Below, one piece after another: positions 1 through 7,423 of a stretch of DNA of 42,998 bases (the first letter of the stretch is position 1; every line of letters starts with the position of its first letter). A program made the translations under genes and the position numbers. The notes beneath the pieces are model-generated. The model saw nothing but the letters and a program-made list of their open reading frames with translations. It was not told where the DNA came from and did no database searches. The DNA is from Actinomadura sp. 7K507. Lineage in GTDB: Bacteria; Actinomycetota; Actinomycetes; Streptosporangiales; Streptosporangiaceae. The DNA is taken from the NCBI RefSeq assembly GCF_004348425.1, contig NZ_SMKK01000060.1, positions 1 to 42,998 of the forward strand. The letters are read 5' to 3'.

Positions 1-1131
1 CAGCCCCCTGCCCCGCACGCCGCGCCGTCCGGCGCACCCGCGGCGGAGACGGTCGGCGGCCCGCAGCTCGCCGGCCGGGGCATCGTGGTCAACACGGCCG
101 CCGGCGTCGCCGGACTGCCGAAGATCAAAGCGTCCTCGTACCTGATCGCGGACGCCGACACCGGGGACGTCCTGGCCGCCAAGAACCCGCACGGCGAGTA
201 CCTGCCCGCGAGCACGATCAAGACGCTGACCGCGCTGGCCCTCGTCCCCAGACTGGACGGGAACCACCAGGTGCGGCCGTCGCAGGCGGCGTGCGACGTC
301 GAGGGCACCAAGGTCGGGATCACCCCGAAGATGCGCTACAAGGTCTCCGACCTGTTCCACGCGATGCTGATGATGTCGGCCAACGACGCGTCGGTGGCCC
401 TCGCCGAGGCGAACGGCGGCCTGGAGAAGACGCTCGCCGACATGAACGCCGAAGCCAAGCGGATCAACGCGCACGACACCGTGGCCGGGTCGGTGAACGG
501 GCTGGACAAGGATCTCGGGCTGAACGTCCGCACCATGCACACCTCGGCCTACGACCTGGCGCTCATCCTGCGCGAGGGGATGAAGAACTTGGCCTACCGG
601 ACCTACATGCAGGCCATCGACCACAAGTTCCCGGCGCCGCCGAGCAAGAAGGAGCGCAAGCGGGGCAAGAAGGTCAGCGGCTACCCCATCCACACGCACA
701 ACCGGATGCTGCCGGGCGAGCGGCACGCCTACCAGGGGATGCTGGGCGGCAAGAACGGCTACACGATCGCCGCCGAGCAGACGTTCGTCGCCCAGGCGCG
801 GCGCGGCGGGCACACGATCGTGGTCGCGCTGATGAAGGCCGACAAGCCGCCGTCCCCGTACGCGGCCAAGCTGCTGGACTGGGGCTTCGCCGCCCGCGGC
901 AAGGTCGAGCCCGTCGGCGTCCTCGTCTCGCCCGGCAACCCGAAGCAGGCCAAGAAGGACGCCGACTCCGGCGGCGTGCTGCCGGACGCGCCGCTCGCCT
1001 CCGACGACTCGTCCCGCAAGCGGCTGCTCGTGGGCGGCGGCGCCGTGGGCGCCCTGCTGGCCGTGGCCGCGCTGTTCGCGGTGCTGCGCCGACGCCGCCG
1101 CTTCGAGAAGTCCCTCGGGCCCCGTCCGTAG
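1..1131 (+). CDS. D-alanyl-D-alanine carboxypeptidase (peptidase S11, PBP5/6-like), 5' partial
   Basis: The reading frame is open from base 1, so the N-terminus and any signal peptide lie outside the window; a GTG at 85 is internal and probably not the start. The penicillin-binding motifs are visible: SxxK as STIK with the serine codon at 211, SxN as SAN near 375, and KNG (in place of KTG) at about 751. The protein ends in a hydrophobic helix (about nt 1021-1090) followed by a run of arginines, which fits a membrane anchor with an inside-positive tail. The family removes the terminal D-Ala from peptidoglycan pentapeptides outside the membrane. The stop codon lies inside a 15-bp tandem array. 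Confidence 0.93.
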   Translation, partial: QPPAPHAAPSGAPAAETVGGPQLAGRGIVVNTAAGVAGLPKIKASSYLIADADTGDVLAAKNPHGEYLPASTIKTLTALALVPRLDGNHQVRPSQAACDVEGTKVGITPKMRYKVSDLFHAMLMMSANDASVALAEANGGLEKTLADMNAEAKRINAHDTVAGSVNGLDKDLGLNVRTMHTSAYDLALILREGMKNLAYRTYMQAIDHKFPAPPSKKERKRGKKVSGYPIHTHNRMLPGERHAYQGMLGGKNGYTIAAEQTFVAQARRGGHTIVVALMKADKPPSPYAAKLLDWGFAARGKVEPVGVLVSPGNPKQAKKDADSGGVLPDAPLASDDSSRKRLLVGGGAVGALLAVAALFAVLRRRRRFEKSLGPRP

Positions 1132-1197
1132 CCGCACGGTCCGTAGCCGCGCCGTCCGTAGCCGCGCCGTCTGTAGCCACGCGGTCCGTGGCCACGC
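1123..1197. repeat. Five tandem 15-bp repeats across a stop codon
   Basis: Five 15-bp units start at 1123, 1138, 1153, 1168 and 1183, with consensus sGTCCGTAGCCGCGC. The carboxypeptidase stop codon (TAG, 1129-1131) is part of the first unit, so each further copy repeats that TAG. The array fills almost the whole gap between two converging genes. The last unit contains CGTGGCCACG, a 10-bp perfect palindrome. Confidence 0.9.
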
Positions 1198-1206
1198 GCC
1201 GGGCGG

Positions 1207-2298
1207 TCAGGTTCTGATCGGTTTGCCGTGGTCGGTCTTGGCGGGTTCTTCCTGTTCGGGGCCGTCCGGCTGTTCCGGGGTGTCCGGCTGTTCCATGCCG
1301 TCAGGCTGTTCGGGGCCGTCAGGTTCGACGTGTTCCCGGAGGGCCTCGACCTCCTCGCGGTCGGCCAGGTTCTCCGGGTTGGTGGCATCCGCGGTGAGGA
1401 CGACCACGCGGGTCGCCGTCCACGCGGCGACGAACAGCGTGAAGCGGGACACCAGGTTGATCCACACCATCAGGCCGACCAGCACGGCGAACGTCCCGTA
1501 GACCGGGTTCTCCGTCACCCGCGCGACGAGGAACGTCGCGGCCTGCTTGAGCGCCTCGAAACCGGCGGCGCCGAGCAGCGCGCCGCGGATGATCCGCCGC
1601 CACGGCGCACGGGTCCCCGACAGGCGGGTGAACAGCACCAGGAAGATCACGGCGTTGAACGTGATCGCGCAGGCGAGGGACAGCATCCGCAGGCCGGTGC
1701 CCGCGCCGGGCACGTCCTGGAGGCCGAACCAACCGAGGACGGTGCTGGTGGCGGACGTCGTGACCGTCGTGACCGCCATGCCGCAGATCAGGGTCACGCC
1801 GAGGAACGCCAGGACCGACAGGTCCCAGAACCGCTTGACGACGAAGTTGGCGCCGCCGTCGGGCTCGTTGCCCCAGATGTCGCGGAGCGACTCGCGCAGC
1901 ACCTGCACCCAGTTCGACCCGGTGATCATCAGCGCGGCCAGGCCGATGAGCCCGACGGCCGTCTTGGACTGGGCGATCTGCTCGACCCGGATCTCCCCGG
2001 ACAGGCCGGGCAGCAGCGAGTCGATCGCCCGGATGAAGTAGTCGCGCGCCTGGGCGCTGACCCCGACGAGGTAGCCGAGCAGCGAGTACCCGAGGGCCAG
2101 CAGCGGGAAGAACGACAGGAAGGCGTAGCAGGTCAGGGCCGCGGCGAGCCGGTCACCGCGCCGCTCCTGGTACCGCTGGAACGCCCGGATGTGGTGGGCC
2201 AGCCATGGATGGCGGTCGCGGACGTCGCGCAGCAGGTCCTTCCCTTTGCCGAAAAGGGACTCGCCCTGCCGCTTTATCCCCTTGATCGCCTGCCGCAT
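1207..2298 (-). CDS. YihY/BrkB-family inner membrane protein
   Basis: A 363-residue membrane protein of the YihY/virulence factor BrkB family (once mis-called ribonuclease BN). The N-terminal 45 residues are basic and cytoplasmic-like. About six hydrophobic segments follow, at roughly 52-80, 110-130, 160-182, 205-227, 240-260 and 270-295. The family's AALTCYAFLSFFPLLAL-type first segment is clear. The C-terminal 50 residues are hydrophilic and built from a repeated EQPDGx unit encoded by an 18-bp tandem array. It converges on the carboxypeptidase gene. Transport substrate is not known for this family, so none is claimed. Confidence 0.9.
   Translation of the reverse strand: MRQAIKGIKRQGESLFGKGKDLLRDVRDRHPWLAHHIRAFQRYQERRGDRLAAALTCYAFLSFFPLLALGYSLLGYLVGVSAQARDYFIRAIDSLLPGLSGEIRVEQIAQSKTAVGLIGLAALMITGSNWVQVLRESLRDIWGNEPDGGANFVVKRFWDLSVLAFLGVTLICGMAVTTVTTSATSTVLGWFGLQDVPGAGTGLRMLSLACAITFNAVIFLVLFTRLSGTRAPWRRIIRGALLGAAGFEALKQAATFLVARVTENPVYGTFAVLVGLMVWINLVSRFTLFVAAWTATRVVVLTADATNPENLADREEVEALREHVEPDGPEQPDGMEQPDTPEQPDGPEQEEPAKTDHGKPIRT
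1248..1319. repeat. 18-bp tandem repeats coding for the C-terminus of the YihY protein
   Basis: Three full 18-bp units lie at 1266-1283, 1284-1301 and 1302-1319, with a shorter copy upstream from about 1248. They encode EQPDGP/EQPDTP/EQPDGM-like hexapeptides in the acidic tail. The unit length is a multiple of three, so copy changes keep the frame. Confidence 0.85.
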
Positions 2299-2351
2299 GG
2301 AGGGACCCTACCCAGCGGAGGCCCCCCGATACCGCAGACGGTAATCGATCG

Positions 2352-3092
2352 TTAAACGCTGCGTTGCCCGCGCGGGCCCGGACCTCCCTCGTCGAGCGAC
2401 CCGTGCGGGACGGGGCCGCCCTCGCCGAAGACGAAGTCGCACCGCGGGCGCCACACCCCGTCCAGGCCGTGCTCGTAGAGCGAGAAGCCCCACACGTCGA
2501 AGTCGGCGCGGTAGCCGGCGAGTTCCTTGAACGCCCGGTCCATGACGTCGTCGGGCAGGTGGTGGGCGATGGTCACGTGCGGGTGGTACGGGAACGGCAG
2601 CGGCCGGGCCAGCGGGCCGGACAGAACCCTCGCCTGGACGCGCTCGCAGCCGCCGATTCCTTCGGCCAGGGCCACGAAGACGACCGGGGAGACCGGCCGG
2701 AACGTTCCGCTGCCGCGCAACCTGATGGGGAACGCCGGCTCGGTGCGGGCGATCTCCCGCAGGTGCTCCTCGATGCCGTCCAGCGCCTGGCCGGGGACTT
2801 CGGTCGGAGGGAGCAGCGTGATGTGCGTCGGGATCGCGTTGGCGAGGGGATCTCCGAAGGAGGCACGCCTGGCCTGGAGGAACGCGCCGTGCGGGTCGGG
2901 GATCGGGATGGCGACGCCGATCGCGCGGACATCGGCCCCGGGACCGGCGCCGCGCGGTTCGCCGGGCGCGTCCGGGGCGTCGAGGACGCCCGGGGCGCCG
3001 GGCGGCGGCGCCCCGGGCGTGCCGTCGCCCGCGGAGGGCGGTTCCCCCGCGCCCTCCGTGCCGTCGTCGTTCGCTGAGCGGTCAGTGACCAC
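2352..3092 (-). CDS. 2H phosphoesterase superfamily protein (2'-5' RNA ligase / cyclic phosphodiesterase-like)
   Basis: The two HxT signature motifs of the 2H superfamily are present: HITLLPP in the first half and HVTIAHH in the second. These enzymes act on 2',3'-cyclic phosphates or 2'-5' bonds in RNA. I place the start at GTG 3092, which overlaps the trpS stop by 11 nt; the frame stays open to 3155 but that part would be a read of trpS. The first 50 residues are a Pro/Gly/Asp-rich linker with no domain. It is the last gene of a CBS protein-trpS-2H operon. The real substrate is unknown; the start is moderately certain. Confidence 0.82.
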   Translation of the reverse strand: MVTDRSANDDGTEGAGEPPSAGDGTPGAPPPGAPGVLDAPDAPGEPRGAGPGADVRAIGVAIPIPDPHGAFLQARRASFGDPLANAIPTHITLLPPTEVPGQALDGIEEHLREIARTEPAFPIRLRGSGTFRPVSPVVFVALAEGIGGCERVQARVLSGPLARPLPFPYHPHVTIAHHLPDDVMDRAFKELAGYRADFDVWGFSLYEHGLDGVWRPRCDFVFGEGGPVPHGSLDEGGPGPRGQRSV

Positions 3093-4185
3093 GTCCCACG
3101 AATCCCACCCGTTCGCGGACGACGTCCATCGTCCGCGCGGCGACCAAGGACGCACGGCCGGCGCCGTGGGCGAGGACCTGGTCGAGCCGGGCCTCGTCGT
3201 CCAGCAGCTTGAGCGTGCGTTCCCTGATCGGCGTGAGCGTGTCCAGGACGATCTGCGCGAGGTCCTTCTTGAACTGCCCGTAGCCGGAGCCCTCGTACCG
3301 GCGTTCCAGGTCGGGGATGGGCGTGCCCTCCAGTGCGGAGTAGATCCGCAGCAGGTTGGTGACGCCGGCCTTCTTCTCCTCGTCGTAGACGACCTCGGTG
3401 CCGGTGTCGGTGACCGCGCGCATGATCTTCTTGCGCATCGGGCCGGGCTCCTCCAGCACGTCGATGATCCCCTGCGGGGTGGAGGCGGACTTGCTCATCT
3501 TGGCGTCCGGCTCCTGCAGGTCGGTGATCTTCGCGGCGCCCGGCGGGATGTGCGCCTCGGGCGGCACGAACGTCTCGCCGAACCGGTGGTTGAACCGCTG
3601 CGCGAGGGTGCGGGTCAGCTCCAGGTGCTGCCGCTGGTCCTCGCCGACCGGGACGCGCAGCGCCCGCTCCCCCTCGCCGGGCTCCGGGGTGTAGAGCAGG
3701 ATGTCGGCGGCCTGGAGGACCGGGTAGGTGAACAGCCCGACGGTCGTCCCGCCCGTCCCCTGCTTGGACGACTTGTCCTTGAACTGGGTCATCCGCCCGG
3801 CCTCACCGAACCCGGTGAGGCAGCTCAGCACCCACGCCAGCTCCGCGTGCTCGGGGACGTGGCTCTGCACGAACACGGTGGCGCGCTCGGGGTCGAGGCC
3901 CATCGCGAGGAGCTGCGCCACGGCGACCTTCGTGCGGCGCCGCAGGAGCGCGGGGTCGTGCTCGACCGTGATGGCGTGGAGGTCGACCACGCAGTAGAAG
4001 GCGTCGTGCGTGTCCTGCATCGAGACCCATTGACGGAGCGCGCCCAGATAGTTGCCGAGGTGGAACGAGTCGGCGGTGGGCTGGATGCCGGACAGCACGC
4101 GGGGCCTGACCCCTGCGGCGGCAGCGGTGGACACTGCGGCGGCATCGGTGGACGCTGCTGGGCTGGACGCTTCGGGCATGTGCAC
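3082..4185 (-). CDS. trpS: Tryptophanyl-tRNA synthetase
   Basis: Class I aminoacyl-tRNA synthetase charging tRNA-Trp. The HIGH-like motif is HLGN at residues 42-45 and the KMSKS loop is KMSKS at 229-233. The core begins at about residue 28 ([13 protein letters not shown]), as in other bacterial TrpRS; at 367 residues it is slightly longer than usual because of a roughly 25-residue Ala/Ser/Thr-rich N-terminal extension encoded by 21-bp repeats. The start used is GTG 4185; ATG 4179 is equally possible. It begins 12 nt after the stop of the CBS gene, with a purine-rich GAGAGA upstream, so the two are probably co-transcribed. Confidence 0.97.
   Translation of the reverse strand: MHMPEASSPAASTDAAAVSTAAAAGVRPRVLSGIQPTADSFHLGNYLGALRQWVSMQDTHDAFYCVVDLHAITVEHDPALLRRRTKVAVAQLLAMGLDPERATVFVQSHVPEHAELAWVLSCLTGFGEAGRMTQFKDKSSKQGTGGTTVGLFTYPVLQAADILLYTPEPGEGERALRVPVGEDQRQHLELTRTLAQRFNHRFGETFVPPEAHIPPGAAKITDLQEPDAKMSKSASTPQGIIDVLEEPGPMRKKIMRAVTDTGTEVVYDEEKKAGVTNLLRIYSALEGTPIPDLERRYEGSGYGQFKKDLAQIVLDTLTPIRERTLKLLDDEARLDQVLAHGAGRASLVAARTMDVVRERVGFVGRGH
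4113..4169. repeat. 21-bp tandem repeat in the trpS N-terminal extension
   Basis: Two 21-bp units (4113-4133 and 4134-4154) differ at two positions; a shortened third copy runs to 4169. They encode the low-complexity N-terminal extension of TrpRS, before the catalytic core. Confidence 0.8.
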
Positions 4186-4197
4186 GGACCGATTCTC

Positions 4198-5229
4198 TCA
4201 GGTGTCGCCGGAGGCTCCGCCGATGGCCGCCCGCGGGGCCGCGGACGGGGTGCCGGACGGCGCCGTGACGGCCTGCGGCGTCGCGCGCGGCATGACGCGC
4301 ACGCGCGCCACCCGCCGGCCGTCCATCCGGGCCACCGCGAGGCGCCGGCCGCCGGCCTCCACCGAGTCGCCCTCGGCGGGCACGCGGCGCAGCACCGCCA
4401 TGATGTGCCCGGCGACGGTCTCGTAGGGCCCCGCGGGCAGCCGGATACCGGTCTCGTCGGCGAAGTCGTCCAGGTTGAGCAGGCCGTCGACCTCGACCAC
4501 CCCGCCGTGCAGGCGCCGTGCCTGCGCGTCCTGCACATCATATTCGTCGCGGATGTCGCCGATGAGCTCCTCCACGAGGTCCTCCAGCGTGACGATCCCC
4601 GCCACGCCGCCGTACTCGTCCATGACGATCGCCAGGTGGCAGCCCTCGCGGCGCATCTCCGACAGGACGGGCAGCACCCGTTTCGTGGACGGCAGGAGCT
4701 TCACCGGCCGCACCAGCTCCCCCACCGGCACGTCCCTCGGCGGGCCCTCCCGGCCGTCCTGGCCGTCCGCGCCGTCCGGGCCGTCCGGGCCGTCCGGGCC
4801 GTCCGGGTCGCGCGGGCGGTCCGAGGGTAAATCGGGGACGAGCAGGTCGCGGATGTGCACGAAGCCGATCACCTCGTCGTGGGAGTCGCGGCAGACGGGG
4901 AACCGCGAGTGCGGGCTGCGGGCGGCGATCCGCGCGGCGGCGGGCAGCGGGAGCGCGGCGTCCAGGAACTCCACCTCGGTCCGGGGCACCAGGACCTCGC
5001 GCAGCGGCCGCTCGCCCGCCGCGAACACCTCTCCGATGAGCGCCCGCTCGTCGGCGGTGAGCTGGGTGTTCTCGGCCACCAGCGCCCGCATCCGCTCCGC
5101 CGTGAGCTCCTTCCGGAGCGTGCGGGGGTCACCGCCCGCCAACCGCACGACGAGATCGGTCGAGTTCGACAGCAGCCAGACCAGAGGGCGCACGAGCCCC
5201 CCGGGCGGCCGGGGCGGCGTCCGGTCCAT
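4198..5229 (-). CDS. CBS-pair / CorC_HlyC protein (CNNM-TlyC family) lacking the DUF21 membrane domain
   Basis: A 343-residue protein with a CBS pair at about 82-135 and 167-230 and a CorC_HlyC transporter-associated domain at about 240-317. The end of the second CBS contains the family-typical [19 protein letters not shown]. Actinomycete relatives of about 430 residues start with a DUF21 transmembrane domain; here only what looks like its last helix ([18 protein letters not shown], residues 12-29) remains. An in-frame TGA at 5233-5235 precludes a longer upstream start. A Pro-Asp-Gly-rich insert coded by 9-bp repeats separates the CBS motifs. It heads the trpS operon and is divergent from galE. 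It may be a truncated gene or a soluble variant; function in metal-ion homeostasis is only a family-level suggestion. Confidence 0.85.
   Translation of the reverse strand: MDRTPPRPPGGLVRPLVWLLSNSTDLVVRLAGGDPRTLRKELTAERMRALVAENTQLTADERALIGEVFAAGERPLREVLVPRTEVEFLDAALPLPAAARIAARSPHSRFPVCRDSHDEVIGFVHIRDLLVPDLPSDRPRDPDGPDGPDGPDGADGQDGREGPPRDVPVGELVRPVKLLPSTKRVLPVLSEMRREGCHLAIVMDEYGGVAGIVTLEDLVEELIGDIRDEYDVQDAQARRLHGGVVEVDGLLNLDDFADETGIRLPAGPYETVAGHIMAVLRRVPAEGDSVEAGGRRLAVARMDGRRVARVRVMPRATPQAVTAPSGTPSAAPRAAIGGASGDT
4753..4806. repeat. Six 9-bp tandem repeats inside the CBS gene
   Basis: Six 9-bp units of the form GCCGTCCGG run from 4753 to 4806. On the minus strand they encode a PDG-like tripeptide repeat (PDGPDGPDG...) linking the two CBS motifs. 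Confidence 0.88.
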
Positions 5230-5299
5230 GGGTTCACCCTTCCCAGTTCGGGGTTCCGGCTAGCCTTGACCCACCCCGCCATCACAGTGTCTTTTTCAT

Positions 5300-5304
5300 G
5301 GAGG
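5300..5304 (+). promoter_or_regulatory. Ribosome binding site fixing the galE start
   Basis: GGAGG at 5300-5304 is 8 nt upstream of GTG 5313. This supports GTG 5313 over the upstream ATG 5298, which would put the GGAGG inside the coding region and add five residues before the Rossmann start. Confidence 0.75.
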
Positions 5305-5312
5305 TCTGTCCT

Positions 5313-6266
5313 GTGAAGCTTCTCGTCACCGGAGGCGCCGGCTACGTCGGCAGCGTGGTCTCCGCTCTGCTCCTGGAGGCGGGGCACGAGGTCGTCGTGC
5401 TGGACGACCTGTCCACCGGGCATGAGGACGCGGTGCCGCAGGGGGCCCGGCTGGTGCGCGGCACGATGCGGGACACGGCCGCGGACGTCCTCGGCGGGGC
5501 CGGGTTCGACGCCGTCCTGCACTTCGCCGCCAAGTCCCTGGTCGGCGAGTCGGTGGAGAAGCCCGGCCTGTACTGGGACAAGAACCTGGGCGAGTCCCTG
5601 GCGCTGCTGGACGCGATGCGCGTCGCGGGCGTCCCGCGGATCGTGTTCTCCTCGACGGCCGCGACCTACGGTGATCCGGAGTCGGCGGCGATCCTGGAGA
5701 CCGACCCGACCCGTCCGACCAACCCGTACGGCGCGTCCAAGCTGGCGATCGACACGGCGCTGGCCGAGTACGCGCGGCTGCACGGCCTCGGCGGGGTCTC
5801 GCTGCGGTACTTCAACGTCGCGGGCGCCTACGGGCGGCTCGGCGAGCGGCACACCGTGGAGACCCACCTGATCCCGAACGTGCTGAAGATCGCGCAGGGG
5901 GACGGCGAGTCGCTGCGGATGTTCGGCGACGACTACCCGACGCCGGACGGCACCTGCGTCCGCGACTACATCCACGTGCTCGACCTCGGCCGCGCCCACC
6001 TGCTGGCCCTGGACGCCTGCGCGCCCGGCACCCACCAGATCTTCAACCTGGGCAGCGGCACCGGCAGCTCCGTCCGCGAGGTCGTCGAGGCCTGCCGCGA
6101 GGTCACCGGCCGGGAGATCCCGACGGAGGTCGCGCCGCGCCGCCCCGGCGACCCGGCCGTGCTGGTCGCCTCGTCCGAGAAGATCCAGGCGGAGCTGGGC
6201 TGGAAGCCCGAGCGGGACCTGCGCACCATGATCGACGACGCGTGGACGTTCCTGCGGTCCCGGTGA
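5313..6266 (+). CDS. galE: UDP-glucose 4-epimerase
   Basis: Extended short-chain dehydrogenase that interconverts UDP-glucose and UDP-galactose. The NAD-binding glycine motif TGGAGYVGS is at residues 6-14. The catalytic serine region is SSTAATYG near 114 and the YxxxK pair is Y139/K143 (NPYGASK). Length 317 is normal for an actinobacterial GalE. It overlaps galK by 4 nt (GTGA), which indicates translational coupling in a galEK unit. galT is not next to it. Confidence 0.95.
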   Translation: MKLLVTGGAGYVGSVVSALLLEAGHEVVVLDDLSTGHEDAVPQGARLVRGTMRDTAADVLGGAGFDAVLHFAAKSLVGESVEKPGLYWDKNLGESLALLDAMRVAGVPRIVFSSTAATYGDPESAAILETDPTRPTNPYGASKLAIDTALAEYARLHGLGGVSLRYFNVAGAYGRLGERHTVETHLIPNVLKIAQGDGESLRMFGDDYPTPDGTCVRDYIHVLDLGRAHLLALDACAPGTHQIFNLGSGTGSSVREVVEACREVTGREIPTEVAPRRPGDPAVLVASSEKIQAELGWKPERDLRTMIDDAWTFLRSR

Positions 6267-7423
6267 GCGGCCCTCACGCGCTCGCCGCGGAGTTCACGGA
6301 GGCGTTCGGCCGGGAGCCGGACGGCGTGTGGCGCGCGCCCGGCCGCGCCAACCTGATCGGCGAGCACACCGACTACAACGACGGGTTCGTGCTGCCGTTC
6401 GCGCTGCCGCTCGGCGTGTCGGTGGCGGCGGCGCGGCGGGACGACGGCGTGGTCGAGGTGCGGTCGCGGCAGGCCGCGGCAGACGTCACCGCGCCTGTGG
6501 ACGGCGGGCCGGTCGTGGCCGAGGGATGGCCGCCGGACCGGGCGTGGGCGGCGTACCCGGTCGGCGTGGCGCGGGTGCTGCGCGGGCACGGCACGGGCGG
6601 CGCGTCCCTGCTGATCGACTCGGACCTGCCGCAGGGCGCCGGGCTGTCCTCGTCCGCCGCCCTGGAGTGCGCCACCGCGCTCGCGCTCTGCGACCTGCAC
6701 GGGATCGCGATCGACCGTCCCGCGCTGGCGCGGCTGGCGCAGCGCGCCGAGAACGAGCAGGTCGGCGTGCCGTGCGGGCTGATGGACCAGGCGGCGTCGC
6801 TGCTGTGCACGGCGGGGCACGCGCTGATGCTGGACTGCCGCAGCGGCCTGTCGTCGCAGGTCCCGTTCGCGCCCGCCAGCGCCGGGCTGACGCTGCTGGT
6901 GGTCGACACGCGGGCGTCGCATGCCCTGGCGGGCGGCGAGTACGGGCGGCGGCGCGCCGAATGCGAGGAGGCGGCGGCGCTGCTCGGCGTGGACGCGCTG
7001 CGCGACGTCAAGGATCTCGCCGGGGCCCTCGGGACGCTGCGCGACCCGGTGCTGCGCCGCCGCGTCCAGCACGTCGTCACCGAGAACCACCGGGTCGAGG
7101 CGACCGTCGGGCTGCTGCGCGCCGGAGCCGTCCCGGAACTCGGCGCGATGCTGAACGCGTCGCATCTGTCGCTGCGCGACCAGTTCGAGGTCTCCTGGCC
7201 CGAGGCCGACACGGCGGTCGACGCCGCGTTGAGGGCGGGCGCGCGAGGCGGCCGCATGATCGGCGGCGGCTTCGGCGGTTCCGTGATCGTGCTGACCGCG
7301 GCCGACCGCGCCGAGCGGGTACGGGACGCCATCGCCGCCGCCTACGCCGAGCGCGGCTGGACGCCCCCGGAGTTCCTCGAAGCCGTACCCTCCGAGGGCG
7401 GCCGCCGCGTCACTCCTGCATAG
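6263..7423 (+). CDS. galK: Galactokinase
   Basis: GHMP-family kinase that phosphorylates galactose at C1. The galactokinase signature [13 protein letters not shown] is at residues 27-39, the GHMP glycine-rich motif [12 protein letters not shown] near 125, and the C-terminal GGFGGS motif near 338. I choose GTG 6263, which forms a GTGA overlap with the galE stop; GTG 6242 would add seven residues. Length 386 is typical. The 3' end overlaps the end of the converging TPR gene by 14 bp. Confidence 0.95.
   Translation: MSGPHALAAEFTEAFGREPDGVWRAPGRANLIGEHTDYNDGFVLPFALPLGVSVAAARRDDGVVEVRSRQAAADVTAPVDGGPVVAEGWPPDRAWAAYPVGVARVLRGHGTGGASLLIDSDLPQGAGLSSSAALECATALALCDLHGIAIDRPALARLAQRAENEQVGVPCGLMDQAASLLCTAGHALMLDCRSGLSSQVPFAPASAGLTLLVVDTRASHALAGGEYGRRRAECEEAAALLGVDALRDVKDLAGALGTLRDPVLRRRVQHVVTENHRVEATVGLLRAGAVPELGAMLNASHLSLRDQFEVSWPEADTAVDAALRAGARGGRMIGGGFGGSVIVLTAADRAERVRDAIAAAYAERGWTPPEFLEAVPSEGGRRVTPA

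Noticed and set aside
2527..4830. A 767-codon plus-strand open frame across trpS and neighbours
   Set aside because: It is antisense to three convincing genes, has Arg/Gly/His-rich low-complexity translation and no domain; it is an artefact of high GC.
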